From Alphaproteobacteria bacterium PA2 (GTDB taxonomy: Bacteria > Pseudomonadota > Alphaproteobacteria > Caulobacterales > Caulobacteraceae), in NCBI GenBank assembly GCA_002256425.1, contig NKIZ01000001.1, positions 2,887,001 to 2,951,000 of the forward strand: 64,000 nucleotides of DNA, read 5' to 3'. Below, one piece after another: positions 1-8,444 of this stretch. Numbering within the stretch: the stretch's first letter is position 1; each line of letters begins with the position of its first letter. The notes below the pieces were generated by a model, which saw only the letters and a list, made by a program, of their open reading frames with translations, was not told the origin of the DNA and searched no databases. The translations under genes were made by a program, and so were the position numbers.

Positions 1-902
1 TCCACCAGGGCCAGTTCCCGGGCCAGCTGTGGCCGCAGGTCCTGGATGGACCCGATCAGACGGGCATGGCCGATCCGCCGGAGACGCAGCTCCGCCCAGG
101 CCGTTTCACCGTCGTTGGGGGCGAACCTCACGATGGCGGACCCATCGGTATGGGCAGTGTTGAGGGCTTCCTCGAAGGCGACGCCATAGCCAGGGCCTGC
201 AAGACCACTCAGCCGGCTGTCCGGCCTCGCCAGGGCGGCAAGCTCGGCTGATCCCCTGCCCCAGCTGCGGTGAATCCGGCCGTCGGCGTCAAGGTCCAGC
301 AGGAGGTCAGGCTGGGCCTGAAGGATCTCCCGGAGTTCCGTCTCGGCGAACTGGGCGCGGCGGGCGTCCACGGCGACCTGTCTGTGGAGCAGGACAAGGG
401 CTGATCCGATGCCCATGGTCAGGGTCACAAGGGCGATGGCGCCGAGGGCCGCCGCAAGGGCCGGGTCCGGCGGCTGAGGCAGGGGCAAGGTAAACAACCA
501 GGCGATGGAAACCCCGAGGCTCGCCAGGGTCACCGCCGTCGCAAAGGCCAGATGCCGGGGACGGCCCATGGCCGCGGCGCCCGCCAGGGGCGCCAGGTGC
601 ATCAGGCTGAGAGGGCCGCCAATGCCGCCCGTCAGCAGGGTCGCCAGCAGGCCGCACGCTCCCCAGAGGGTCAGCAGGATCTCATCAGCAATCTTCAGGG
701 ACGTCCGCGCAAGGACAAGTCCGGCCCCGGCCGGCAAGCCGACGAAGCAGAGGGCCAGCAGAACCCGCCCTGTGGTCAGGAACGGCGACATCAACAGCAG
801 GCTTGCGCCCAGGGCCAGGGCAGCCAACCAGCAGGCATGCCACCAGTCCAGGTTGGACGGTGCATCCTCTACGCGGTCAATCTGGCCTTGTTGCGGTTCC
901 AC
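1..902 (-). CDS. Membrane-bound PAS sensor protein, probably a histidine kinase (N-terminal part, cut by window edge)
   Basis: Reading the minus strand from a GTG at 902 gives an uninterrupted frame of about 300 codons to the window edge; the in-frame stop just upstream (TGA, 918-920) limits the start. The first roughly 170 residues are four to five hydrophobic helices (for example LLLMSPFL, LLATLLTGGIGG, SLGVSIAWLFTLPL). A PAS-like domain follows (AETELREILQAQPDLLLDLD, then GRIHRSW). In alphaproteobacteria this layout is usual for membrane PAS histidine kinases such as DivJ. The kinase domain itself would lie beyond the edge, so the kinase call is inferred. It is divergent from sufE, with a 162-bp gap. 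No ATG is available near the start, so GTG is the best start. Confidence 0.72.
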   Translation of the reverse strand, partial: MEPQQGQIDRVEDAPSNLDWWHACWLAALALGASLLLMSPFLTTGRVLLALCFVGLPAGAGLVLARTSLKIADEILLTLWGACGLLATLLTGGIGGPLSLMHLAPLAGAAAMGRPRHLAFATAVTLASLGVSIAWLFTLPLPQPPDPALAAALGAIALVTLTMGIGSALVLLHRQVAVDARRAQFAETELREILQAQPDLLLDLDADGRIHRSWGRGSAELAALARPDSRLSGLAGPGYGVAFEEALNTAHTDGSAIVRFAPNDGETAWAELRLRRIGHARLIGSIQDLRPQLARELALV

Positions 903-1064
903 GAACGGGGGGCTTCTTCGTCATTTTCACCCGCCTCTCAGGTGGGCGAGGGACCCTACGCCCGCAATGGGGCCGGCGCGAGCATGCTCGCCCAATGGGT
1001 GATGTTGACCGATCAACTCGCCTGCGCTTGCCACGGCGATCGCCGCCGCCTAAGTCGCCTGACC

Positions 1065-1496
1065 ATGACCGGCATCGACCAAGACCTTTCCGATCTCGCA
1101 GACGAATTCGAACTCCTGGGCGACTGGGAGGAACGCTATCGCTATGTGATCGAACTCGGCCGTGACCTGGCGCCCATGACAGACGCCGAGCGGAGTGAAG
1201 CCAACAAGGTCCGGGGTTGCGCCAGTCAGGTCTGGCTGGTGACCGAGCCGCAGGCCGATGGCGCCGTCAATCTTCGCGGCGACTCTGACGCCCATATCGT
1301 GCGGGGCCTGATCGCCGTCCTGCTCCGGCTGCTGTCGGGCAGGCCCGCTACGGAGATTCTGGCCTTTGACGCCCAGGCGGCCTTCGGGCGGTTGGGCCTG
1401 GCCAGCCATCTGTCGGCGCAGAGGTCCAATGGTCTGGCTTCCATGGTCGAGCGCATCCGCCGCGACGCCGCCGCCCTTTCGCAGCCCAAGGTCTAG
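1065..1496 (+). CDS. sufE: SufE family Fe-S cluster assembly protein
   Basis: A 143-residue protein of normal SufE length. SufE accepts persulfide sulfur from the cysteine desulfurase SufS and passes it to the SUF scaffold in the cytoplasm. The conserved active-site loop is visible as KVRGCASQVWL, with the acceptor Cys near residue 50. The N-terminal helix (DEFELLGDWEERYRYVIELG) is also typical. An in-frame open stretch runs upstream to 552, but it is low-complexity read-through of the opposite-strand gene, so the ATG at 1065 fits the family start. No other suf genes are in the window. Its stop codon shares the CTAG palindrome with the convergent PAS gene. Confidence 0.93.
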   Translation: MTGIDQDLSDLADEFELLGDWEERYRYVIELGRDLAPMTDAERSEANKVRGCASQVWLVTEPQADGAVNLRGDSDAHIVRGLIAVLLRLLSGRPATEILAFDAQAAFGRLGLASHLSAQRSNGLASMVERIRRDAAALSQPKV

Positions 1497-1987
1497 GCCG
1501 CGCGAATTCCCGTGTGATGCTGGGTTTCGGGCTTCATGCCGATGACGGCGTCAAAGCCCAGGATCATGTCGACATCGACCCCGTTGGTGGCCAGGGGCAG
1601 CCTGAGCCAGAGAATGGAGATATGGGCGGCGGAACGCCAGGCCATGCTGTGCACACCCACAGCCGGGCGCCGATCATGAACGATCTTCGTCAGCTCGGTT
1701 TCCCAGTATTCGGCTTCCGGTGCGGTATAGACATCGCGCAGGGTCCGGCCGGTGATTTCCTGACCATAGACGCTGTACAGCCCCGTCCCCGCCAAGCGCA
1801 GACGGAATTCGAGCGGGTCTGATTTCACGTCGATCAAACTCAATGTCGGCAGAAGAGCCTTCAGGTCCTCAGGCCGTATATCGGAACGGCCGGGCAGCTT
1901 GGGCCCACGTTTGAGTCCCGCCCAATAGGCGAATAACTCCTGGTGCGCTCTAGCTGCCGCCGCAGAAGCCCCGATCTGCGTCGCCAT
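1493..1987 (-). CDS. PAS domain-containing protein (PAS_5 family)
   Basis: A 164-residue soluble protein that matches the alphaproteobacterial single-domain PAS_5 family (PF07310 type): an N-terminal helix (ELFAYWAGLKRGPKLPGRSD), then LPTLSLIDV, then a PAS-like sheet (FRLRLAGTGLYSVYGQEITG). These proteins have no output domain and no assigned function; binding a small ligand or partner is inferred. The ATG at 1987 has AAGGA about nine bases upstream, so it is preferred over the TTG at 2005. Its last four bases overlap the end of sufE. Confidence 0.85.
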   Translation of the reverse strand: MATQIGASAAAARAHQELFAYWAGLKRGPKLPGRSDIRPEDLKALLPTLSLIDVKSDPLEFRLRLAGTGLYSVYGQEITGRTLRDVYTAPEAEYWETELTKIVHDRRPAVGVHSMAWRSAAHISILWLRLPLATNGVDVDMILGFDAVIGMKPETQHHTGIRAA

Positions 1988-2106
1988 AATAAGATTCCTT
2001 AACAACCCCTTGGAATCACAACGAATCGCTTATCGCCTGATCCGCGAATCGGCGGCAAGGCGAAATGTGTTAACGGACTCATTTTTCCCGGAGGCCGGAC
2101 GCAGAA

Positions 2107-2140
2107 AAGCAAAACGCCCGCCGGTGAAAACCGACGGGCG
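2107..2140 (-). terminator. Rho-independent terminator of the MucR gene
   Basis: Inverted arms at 2115-2125 and 2130-2140 pair with one mismatch around a 4-base loop. On the minus strand the stem is followed by a T-rich tract (GTTTTGCTTTT). It lies 30 bases beyond the mucR stop, in the right orientation. Confidence 0.75.
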
Positions 2141-2169
2141 TCCTGAATTCGCTGACGAATTTTGGAAGC

Positions 2170-2592
2170 TTACTTACCGCGCTTGCGGGGCGCCTGACGG
2201 CCGCCCTGACCCAGGCCCATCTGCTTGGCCAGGTCCGAACGCGCCTTGGCGTAGTTCGGGGCGACCATGGGGTAATCCTTGGGCAGGTTCCACTTCGCCC
2301 GATAGTCTTCCGGGCTCATATTGTACTTGGTGCGCAGGTGCCGTTTGAGGGACTTGAACTTGCGGCCGTCTTCCAGGCAGACCAGATGGTCCGGGGTGAT
2401 GGAGCGGCGAACCGGCACTGCAGGTTCCTTCGGCGCAGCTTCAGGAACTTCGGCGACGCCGGTAATTCCCGACAGGGCGCGATGGACGCTCTGAATCAAT
2501 CCCGGCAATTCCGCAGCGGAAACCGAATTGTTGCCGACATAGGCCGACACAATGTCTGCCGTCATTTCAATAACTTCTGATTTCTCGTCCAT
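2170..2592 (-). CDS. mucR: MucR/Ros family transcriptional regulator
   Basis: A 140-residue Ros/MucR protein. This family binds AT-rich promoter DNA and in alphaproteobacteria controls surface polysaccharide, motility and, in Caulobacter, cell-cycle genes together with SciP. The N-terminus ([20 protein letters not shown]) is the usual oligomerisation region. The zinc-finger-like DNA-binding core runs from about residue 80 ([18 protein letters not shown], then [10 protein letters not shown]). The second ligand position is Asp rather than Cys, as often in MucR. The fourth-ligand His region reads TKYNM and has no clear His, so zinc binding may be lost, as known for several Mesorhizobium homologues. 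The tail is basic (APRKRGK). Monocistronic, with its own terminator. Confidence 0.93.
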   Translation of the reverse strand: MDEKSEVIEMTADIVSAYVGNNSVSAAELPGLIQSVHRALSGITGVAEVPEAAPKEPAVPVRRSITPDHLVCLEDGRKFKSLKRHLRTKYNMSPEDYRAKWNLPKDYPMVAPNYAKARSDLAKQMGLGQGGRQAPRKRGK

Positions 2593-2860
2593 TACACAGG
2601 TTCCGTGAATAAGATCGTGATCATGACATTTGACTGATTCACAACATCAGTTGGGAAGGGCTCTTATACCTGGGTCTTGAGCCGCACAAGCAAAGATCAG
2701 AAAACAGGATGAATTCGACACCTCCAGTACTTTGTTTCCAAATCGAAACCGAATACCGATGTGATGTCCTCGGGAAGTGTGCGTGAAAATACCGTATGCC
2801 AGAAGTTGCAGGGATTGCATTGCTCCCCCCGCCTGAACGCCTCGATTGGGGTCCCGGAGC
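2593..2860. other. Intergenic region upstream of mucR
   Basis: A relatively AT-rich 268-bp gap between the mucR start and the end of the DUF2336 gene. It must hold the mucR promoter on the minus strand. A short inverted repeat GTTTC-N6-GAAAC occurs near 2738. No ORF with family features, RNA gene or terminator was recognised. Confidence 0.5.
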
Positions 2861-4090
2861 CTAGCTTGACTGGCCGAATTCGTGGCGCAGGGCCAGAAGG
2901 GCCGACTTCTGCGCCACTGAGTATTCATCTGACTCGAAGTCTTCACCATCCCGGATGGCGCGGATCAGGGCCGGCGTCAGGGCTGAAGACAATGACCAGT
3001 TCCAATACTTCAGGACGGTCTGCGCCCGGTCGACGGCGATCATGTCATAGACGGTCTGCACATAGGCGAACTGCGGGTCGGGACTGCCGTCGGGCGCCGT
3101 TTCGGGCCTGCGCAGTCCCCGCCAGAGCGCGCGCAGGGCGGCCTTGGGCAGACCCGTCGACTTGCAGAGTATGGCCAGGGGTTCTCCGCCGGGATCGGTG
3201 AAGATCTTGGCGCCCGTCATGGGCTTCAGGCCCGACAGGTATGAAATCTCTTCGGCGACTTCCCGGGTCAGGCCATACTGGGCCTCGGTGACAGCCGCCT
3301 CCAGGCTGTCATAGGGACTCTTCTCGATGGCCGCCCGGTTCCGCTGGCGACGCTCGATGAATTGCAGGGCCTTGCGGGTCAGGGGATCCTGCCAGCCCTC
3401 GGCCGCAGCGATGGGGAAGACGTCGCCGGCGGCCTCCTGGAGGACCTCCCGGGACACAGCGAAGCGCTGGAGGATCGTCCGGCGGACATCCCGGCTGGCC
3501 CACCAGAACAGCACATAGGCGTGGGAGGGCCGCAGTTCAGGGCGACGCAGCAGGGCGTCGGCCAGATTTCCCTCGCCCCGGGTGACGCCGACAATGGTCT
3601 CGACCGCAGAACTCGACAGCCGCGCCAGGTCATTGCGCAGCAGGCCCTCGATGACGACGGACTCCTCGAATTCCACCAGGACATCGGCAAGAACTTCGCT
3701 GACCCCCCGACGCAGGGCGATCAGTCGTCTGTGCTCGGCGTCGGTATTGCGGGCGCAGTCGATCAGATCGGAGTCGCACAGGGAGGCGCAGTCGACCAGA
3801 AGCACTTCGGCCACATCCAGCTGGTCGCGCAGCAGGACACGAACCAGACTGGCCGGAATCTCCGTCAGTCCCGACAGGCGCCGCGCCACCCGACGACGTT
3901 CGTCCGGCTGGGCTTCCCGCAGCATGTCCACCAGCAGGTCGGCCGTCACCGACCGCTCGAAGGCGTTGACCCGCGAACCCGGCAGGCTGACCACGTCGGC
4001 CAGACGCTTGAGCAAGGCCACACGCGACTTGAACGCCGCGGGCTGCGGCATTTCTCGCTCGAGGGCTTCGTTCAGGGAGGCTTGGCTCAT
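2861..4090 (-). CDS. DUF2336 domain-containing protein
   Basis: A 409-residue, mostly helical soluble protein that matches the alphaproteobacterial DUF2336 family (PF10098). The N-terminal 250 residues are HEAT-like helical pairs rich in Arg and Leu (SGLTEIPASLVRVLLRDQL; LADVLVEFEESVVIEGLLRN). The C-terminus contains a second helical region ending SALLALRHEFGQSS. Function in the family is unknown. No signal peptide or membrane segment is seen. The ATG at 4090 was chosen; a GTG at 4108 would add six residues. Single gene on the minus strand. Confidence 0.85.
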   Translation of the reverse strand: MSQASLNEALEREMPQPAAFKSRVALLKRLADVVSLPGSRVNAFERSVTADLLVDMLREAQPDERRRVARRLSGLTEIPASLVRVLLRDQLDVAEVLLVDCASLCDSDLIDCARNTDAEHRRLIALRRGVSEVLADVLVEFEESVVIEGLLRNDLARLSSSAVETIVGVTRGEGNLADALLRRPELRPSHAYVLFWWASRDVRRTILQRFAVSREVLQEAAGDVFPIAAAEGWQDPLTRKALQFIERRQRNRAAIEKSPYDSLEAAVTEAQYGLTREVAEEISYLSGLKPMTGAKIFTDPGGEPLAILCKSTGLPKAALRALWRGLRRPETAPDGSPDPQFAYVQTVYDMIAVDRAQTVLKYWNWSLSSALTPALIRAIRDGEDFESDEYSVAQKSALLALRHEFGQSS

Positions 4091-4174
4091 GACTCCCGAA
4101 AGAACCACAACGCAGTTAACGAACCTTGTGCGGTGTGGCTTAACTTGCCTGCCTGGTCCCCTGTGGGAACGCCT

Positions 4175-5059
4175 CTAGCGGAATTCAGGCGCCTTCCAGT
4201 GATCCCAGATGTCGGGCAGGTCGGTGGAGACCTTGTCCGGATAGACCGCCGGCCGCTTCTCGAGGAAGGACATGACCCCTTCCTTGGCGTCGGCCATCTT
4301 GCCCCGGGCCTGGATGCCGCGGCTGTCGGCCATGTGGGCCTCGATGGGATGGCTGGCGCCGGCCATGCGCCAGATCAGCTGGCGGGTCAGGGCGATGGAG
4401 ACCGGAGCGGTGTTGTCGGCAATCTCCCGGGCCAGGGTCATGGCGGCGGGCAGCAGGTCCTCTGGCGCATGGAGCGAGCGGACCAGGCCCTTGTCGAAGG
4501 CTTCCTGGGCCGGGAAGACGCGACCGGTATAGCACCACTCAAGGGCCGTCTGGACGCCCACCAGCTTGGGCAGGAAATAGGACGAAGCCGCTTCGGGGTT
4601 CAGGCCCCGACGGGCGAAGACCAGGCCGAACCGGGCTTCGGTGGAGGCCAGCCGGATATCCATGGCCAGCTGCATGGTCACGCCCACGCCGACGGCCGGA
4701 CCGTTCACGGCGGCAATCACCGGCTTCTTGCTCTCATAGATGCGCAGGGTCAGCAGGCCGCCGCCGTCCCGCTGGACGCCTTCCTTGGTGCGGGCAGCCC
4801 TGTCGGCGCCGCCCCGGGCGTCATAGTCAAAGGTCTGGCCACCGGCGGACAGGTCCGCCCCGGCGCAGAAGCCACGCCCGGCGCCGGTCACGATCACGCA
4901 CCGGACATCATCGTCGGCGTCGGTGAAATCGAAGGCCGCGATCATGTCCAGCATCATCTGGGTATTGAAGGCGTTCAGCTTGTCGGGCCGGTTCAGGGTC
5001 AGGACGGCGACGCCGTCGGCAATGTCCAGCTTGATGGTCTCGAAGGTGGGGGCGGTCAT
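4175..5059 (-). CDS. Enoyl-CoA hydratase/isomerase (crotonase) family protein
   Basis: A 294-residue crotonase-fold enzyme that probably hydrates or isomerises enoyl-CoA in fatty-acid or related acyl-CoA breakdown. Visible landmarks: LTLNRPDKLNAFN near residue 20, the first oxyanion-hole loop GRGFCAGADLSAGG near 65, and the second, PVIAAVNGPAVGVG, near 115. The catalytic Glu/Glu pattern of true hydratases is not clear (FGLVFARRGLNPEAASSYFL), so the substrate is uncertain. The ATG at 5059 has GGGAGA upstream; the longer frame to 5218 runs through the operator and is unlikely. It is divergent from an acyl-CoA synthetase with a large palindrome between them, which suggests shared control. Confidence 0.93.
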   Translation of the reverse strand: MTAPTFETIKLDIADGVAVLTLNRPDKLNAFNTQMMLDMIAAFDFTDADDDVRCVIVTGAGRGFCAGADLSAGGQTFDYDARGGADRAARTKEGVQRDGGGLLTLRIYESKKPVIAAVNGPAVGVGVTMQLAMDIRLASTEARFGLVFARRGLNPEAASSYFLPKLVGVQTALEWCYTGRVFPAQEAFDKGLVRSLHAPEDLLPAAMTLAREIADNTAPVSIALTRQLIWRMAGASHPIEAHMADSRGIQARGKMADAKEGVMSFLEKRPAVYPDKVSTDLPDIWDHWKAPEFR

Positions 5060-5101
5060 GGCGTGTCTCCCTGCACGAAGTGATTTTCTTGCACAGGGCC
5101 T

Positions 5102-5124
5102 GCTTGACGGACGGTCCGTCAAGC
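5102..5124. promoter_or_regulatory. Perfect 23-bp palindrome, probable operator between divergent acyl-CoA genes
   Basis: Two perfect 11-base arms, GCTTGACGGAC and its complement, flank one central base. The site lies in the divergent gap between the enoyl-CoA hydratase and the acyl-CoA synthetase. A TTGACG -35-like hexamer is embedded at 5104-5109, with a GCATAT -10-like hexamer 18 bases later. Length and symmetry resemble operators of TetR-family regulators of fatty-acid catabolism; no regulator gene is adjacent. Confidence 0.7.
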
Positions 5125-5202
5125 ACCGCATATGAAAATCACAACGATAAATTCTTAGGGAACGGCCTCGTCCAGGCGGGCGCCGCACAGTCAGGAACAG
5201 CC

Positions 5203-6741
5203 ATGCATCCGGCCACACACGCCCTCAATCACCCCGACCGCGCCGCCTATTTCATGGCCGGATCCGGCGAGACGGTCACCTACGCCCAGCTGAATGACCG
5301 CTCCAACCAGGGCGCCCAGCTTTTCCGGTCCCTGGGGCTCAAGGTCGGCGACGTCATCGCCCTGATGATGGACAACAACGCCCGCTATTTCGAGATCGCC
5401 TGGGCGGCCCAGAGGTCGGGCCTGTATTTCACCTGCATCTCGTCCAAGCTCAGCGCCGGCGAGATCGAGTACATCATGACCGACTGTGAGGCGAAGGTCC
5501 TGATCACCTCGCCGGGCGTCGGGCCAGTGGCCGATGAACTGCCCAAACTCGTGCCCAATGTGAAGCTCTACATGGTCGGCGAGGCCAGGGCGCCTTTCGA
5601 AAGTTTCGAGGCCGCCCGGGACGCAATGCCCGCCACCCCCGTCGCCGACGAGACCGCCGGTACGGACATGCTCTATTCGTCGGGCACCACCGGCCGTCCC
5701 AAGGGCATCAAACACCCCCTGGCCGGAACTCCGATTGATGCGCCAAACGGCCTGGCCCAGATGGCCCAGGGCCTGTTCGGGTTCAAGGAAGACAGCGTCT
5801 ATCTCTCGCCGGCCCCGCTTTATCACGCCGCCCCCCTGCGCTGGTGCATGAGCGTCCATCGGCTGGGCGGCACCGTCGTGGTCATGGAAAAGTTCGATCC
5901 GGAGACGGCCTTGCAACTGATCCAGGACCACAGGATCGATGTGGGACAGTTCGTGCCCACCCACTTCGTGCGCATGCTCAAACTCGATCCGGCCATTCGC
6001 GCCAAATACGACGTCTCGTCCATGCGCAGCGCCGTCCACGCCGCCGCCCCCTGCCCCATCCCGATCAAGGAACAGATGATCCAATGGTGGGGCCCGGTGA
6101 TCCAGGAATACTATGCCGGCAGCGAGGGTAACGGCTTCTGCTATATCGGCCCCAATGACTGGCTGACCCACAAGGGCTCGGTGGGCCGGGCGATCAATTG
6201 CGAAGTCCGGATCTGTGGCGAGGACGGCGAGGCCCTGCCGCCGCGCACCGAGGGCACGGTCTACTTCTCCGGCGGCGCCCCGCTTGTCTATCACAACGCC
6301 CCCGACAAGGTGGCCGAGAACACCAACCGCCACGGCTGGACCACCCTGGGCGATGTGGGCTGGGTGGACGAAGAGGGCTTTCTCTACCTCACTGACCGCA
6401 AGAGCTTCATGATCATTTCCGGCGGGGTGAACATCTATCCGCAGGAACTGGAAAATCTGCTCATCACCCACCCCAAGGTGGCCGACGCCGCCGTGGTCGG
6501 CGGCCCGCACGAGGAAATGGGCGAGCAGGTGATCGCGGTCATCCAGCCCATGAACTGGGCCGATGCGGGCGAAGACTTGAAGGCCGAACTCATGGCCTTC
6601 TGCCGCGCCAATCTCAGCCATGTGAAGTCGCCCCGCGTCATCGACTTCATGGCCGAACTCCCCCGCCACCCGACGGGCAAGCTCTACAAGCGCCTGATCC
6701 GCGACGCCTACTGGGGCAAGGAAGGCTCGAAGATCGTCTAG
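5203..6741 (+). CDS. Acyl-CoA synthetase (AMP-dependent synthetase/ligase)
   Basis: A 512-residue adenylate-forming enzyme that activates a carboxylic acid with ATP and joins it to CoA. Motifs in order: the P-loop-like LYSSGTTGRPKGIKHP near 175, the A5-type motif YYAGSEGNGF near 305, the A8 hinge LTDRKSFMIISGGVNIYPQE near 400, and the C-terminal catalytic Lys motif HPTGKLYKRL near 495. The preferred start is the ATG at 5203, before MHPATHALNHPDRAAYF, with AGGAA upstream. An earlier start at 5080 would cross the palindrome. It is divergent from the enoyl-CoA hydratase and 9 bp from the downstream glycoside hydrolase. Chain length of the substrate cannot be read. Confidence 0.93.
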   Translation: MHPATHALNHPDRAAYFMAGSGETVTYAQLNDRSNQGAQLFRSLGLKVGDVIALMMDNNARYFEIAWAAQRSGLYFTCISSKLSAGEIEYIMTDCEAKVLITSPGVGPVADELPKLVPNVKLYMVGEARAPFESFEAARDAMPATPVADETAGTDMLYSSGTTGRPKGIKHPLAGTPIDAPNGLAQMAQGLFGFKEDSVYLSPAPLYHAAPLRWCMSVHRLGGTVVVMEKFDPETALQLIQDHRIDVGQFVPTHFVRMLKLDPAIRAKYDVSSMRSAVHAAAPCPIPIKEQMIQWWGPVIQEYYAGSEGNGFCYIGPNDWLTHKGSVGRAINCEVRICGEDGEALPPRTEGTVYFSGGAPLVYHNAPDKVAENTNRHGWTTLGDVGWVDEEGFLYLTDRKSFMIISGGVNIYPQELENLLITHPKVADAAVVGGPHEEMGEQVIAVIQPMNWADAGEDLKAELMAFCRANLSHVKSPRVIDFMAELPRHPTGKLYKRLIRDAYWGKEGSKIV

Positions 6742-6750
6742 GGGGTCAAG

Positions 6751-8019
6751 TTGACCGGCTCAGCAGACCCTGATCGCGACGCCAGCAATGGCGGCAGGCT
6801 CAAACAGGCCTGCCGCGACATGTTCGCTGTGCATGAGGTCGAGGCGTTTGGCGAGCGGTTCCATGTGCCGGCGGCGCGGGAGTACAGCTGCCTGTTTTCC
6901 TGGGACAGCGGCTATCACGCCCTTGCCCTCCGCCACCTTGACCCGGCCCTGGCCCGGCGGGAACTCGGCGCCCTGTTCCGCGCCAATACCTGCGAGGATG
7001 GCCTGCTGGCCCACGAACGGCCACTGCCGGGATCAGAGGCGCGCACCGCCCTGGTCACCGACTGGCTGGGACCCATCTACCGGCCTGACGGTCGCAGCTG
7101 GCTGATCGACCCTCCCGTGGGCGCCTATGCCGCAGCCCGGCTCTATCTGGAGGACGCGGCGCCAGACACTGAATTGCTGGCCCTGGCGCCCCGCAGTCTC
7201 GAAGCGATAGACCGCCACCGCCTGCTGACCCCGGGCGGCGCGCCCGTCCTGCTTCATCCCCTGGAGTCCGGCGCCGACGTATCGCCCCTGTTCGACGCCC
7301 TGGTCGATACCTCAAGCCGCCGCAGCCTGCTGAACGCCCACAAGGCCCTGAGCCAGCATGTCACCGCCGCCGGCTATGACCTGCACAAGGCGCGGGAGAC
7401 CGGCCACAGCTTCATCGTCAGCGACCCTATCTTCTGCGGCTGGCATCTGCTGGCCCTGGAGGAACTGGCCCTGGCCTGGGGCAAGGCCGGCAATGCCGAC
7501 AAGGCCAAGGCGCTGGACGCCAGGGCCGGGACCCTGGCCCAGGCCATGGTGCGCGACCTCTGGTCGCCGCAGCTGAACCTCTTCGTGGGCTATGACCATG
7601 TGGGCGGCCGGCAGCTGGAGGTCGCGACCCTGGGCGGGATCATCGCCGGGGCCAGCCGCCACATGCGCGCCTCGGGCCATGCCCAGCGCATCATCGAGGC
7701 TCACCTGCAGCCGGGAACCTCGAAATTCTGGGGACCCCGGGGCCTGGCCTTCAATCCCCTGGACGGCAAGGTGATCGATCCCAAGGCCCTGCTCTGGCGC
7801 GGCGATGTGGTCTGGGGGGCGACCCAGTACTGGGGCTATCTCGTCCTGTCGCGCAATGACCGACCAGCAGACGCCCGGCATGCAGCGGCCCAGATGGCCG
7901 GCCTGATCTCCACGTCCGGGTTCCGGGAATTCTACAGCGCGATCAGCGGCGAAGGCTTCGGCGCCGGGGCCGAAGGCGGCTTCACATGGCCCGCCCTGGT
8001 GCTGGACATGACGGGCTGA
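6751..8019 (+). CDS. MGH1/GH63-like glycoside hydrolase ((alpha/alpha)6 barrel)
   Basis: A 422-residue protein resembling bacterial mannosylglycerate/glucosylglycerate hydrolase and trehalase-like enzymes with an (alpha/alpha)6 barrel. Characteristic stretches are YSCLFSWDSGYHALALRHLD near 47 (the WD acid region), DPIFCGWHLLALEELAL in the middle and LLWRGDVVWGATQYWG near the C-terminus. The start is a TTG at 6751 with a strong AGGGGG upstream. No signal peptide, so it is cytoplasmic. It closely follows the acyl-CoA synthetase and may be co-transcribed, though no metabolic link is obvious. The substrate is unknown; an alpha-linked glycoside of a small acid is one guess. Confidence 0.82.
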   Translation: MTGSADPDRDASNGGRLKQACRDMFAVHEVEAFGERFHVPAAREYSCLFSWDSGYHALALRHLDPALARRELGALFRANTCEDGLLAHERPLPGSEARTALVTDWLGPIYRPDGRSWLIDPPVGAYAAARLYLEDAAPDTELLALAPRSLEAIDRHRLLTPGGAPVLLHPLESGADVSPLFDALVDTSSRRSLLNAHKALSQHVTAAGYDLHKARETGHSFIVSDPIFCGWHLLALEELALAWGKAGNADKAKALDARAGTLAQAMVRDLWSPQLNLFVGYDHVGGRQLEVATLGGIIAGASRHMRASGHAQRIIEAHLQPGTSKFWGPRGLAFNPLDGKVIDPKALLWRGDVVWGATQYWGYLVLSRNDRPADARHAAAQMAGLISTSGFREFYSAISGEGFGAGAEGGFTWPALVLDMTG

Positions 8020-8111
8020 TCGGGGATTTGACAAGGTGATGGAACGCCGGTCCCATCTCCCGTGACACCCCATGGAAAATCCTGAGTTCAAGAGTACGGA
8101 CGGTTCGGCCT

Positions 8112-8444
8112 ATGACCATCAGCTGGGAAGATTTCGAGAAGGTCGCACTCGTCACCGGGACCATTGTCCAGGCTGAGGATTTCCCCGAGGCGCGCCGTCC
8201 GGCCTACAGGCTGATGGTCGATATCGGCGGCGGGGTCATCAAGAAGTCCAGCGCCCAGATCACCCACCTTTATTCAAAGGAAGAGCTGGTCGGCAAACAG
8301 GTCATCTGCGTCACCAATTTCCCGCCCAAACAGATCGGGCCCATCATGTCTGAAATCCTGGTCACGGGGTTCTACAACGACAGTGGCGAGATCATCCTCG
8401 CTGTACCGGACAAGCCGGTTAAGAACGGCCTTAAGCTGGGGTGA
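8112..8444 (+). CDS. csaA: tRNA-binding domain protein, CsaA-like
   Basis: A 110-residue single OB-fold protein of the CsaA/EMAP-II type (normal CsaA length). Visible: WEDFEKVALVTGTIVQAEDF, DIGGGVIKKSSAQITHLY, the conserved QVICVTNFPPKQIGPIMSEIL, and the C-terminal VPDKPVKNGLKLG. CsaA dimers bind tRNA and have been reported as export-related chaperones in Bacillus. The stop overlaps the GTG start of the next gene. Confidence 0.9.
   Translation: MTISWEDFEKVALVTGTIVQAEDFPEARRPAYRLMVDIGGGVIKKSSAQITHLYSKEELVGKQVICVTNFPPKQIGPIMSEILVTGFYNDSGEIILAVPDKPVKNGLKLG

Noticed and set aside
1-902. Naming the left-edge gene divJ
   Set aside because: Layout resembles DivJ, but the kinase half is outside the window and the PAS sequence alone does not discriminate.
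2647-2949. 100-codon minus-strand frame between mucR and the DUF2336 gene
   Set aside because: Partly an out-of-frame shadow of the DUF2336 3' end; no ribosome-binding site or family signal.
3362-5083. 573-codon open frame on the plus strand
   Set aside because: Antisense across two well-supported genes (DUF2336 and enoyl-CoA hydratase).
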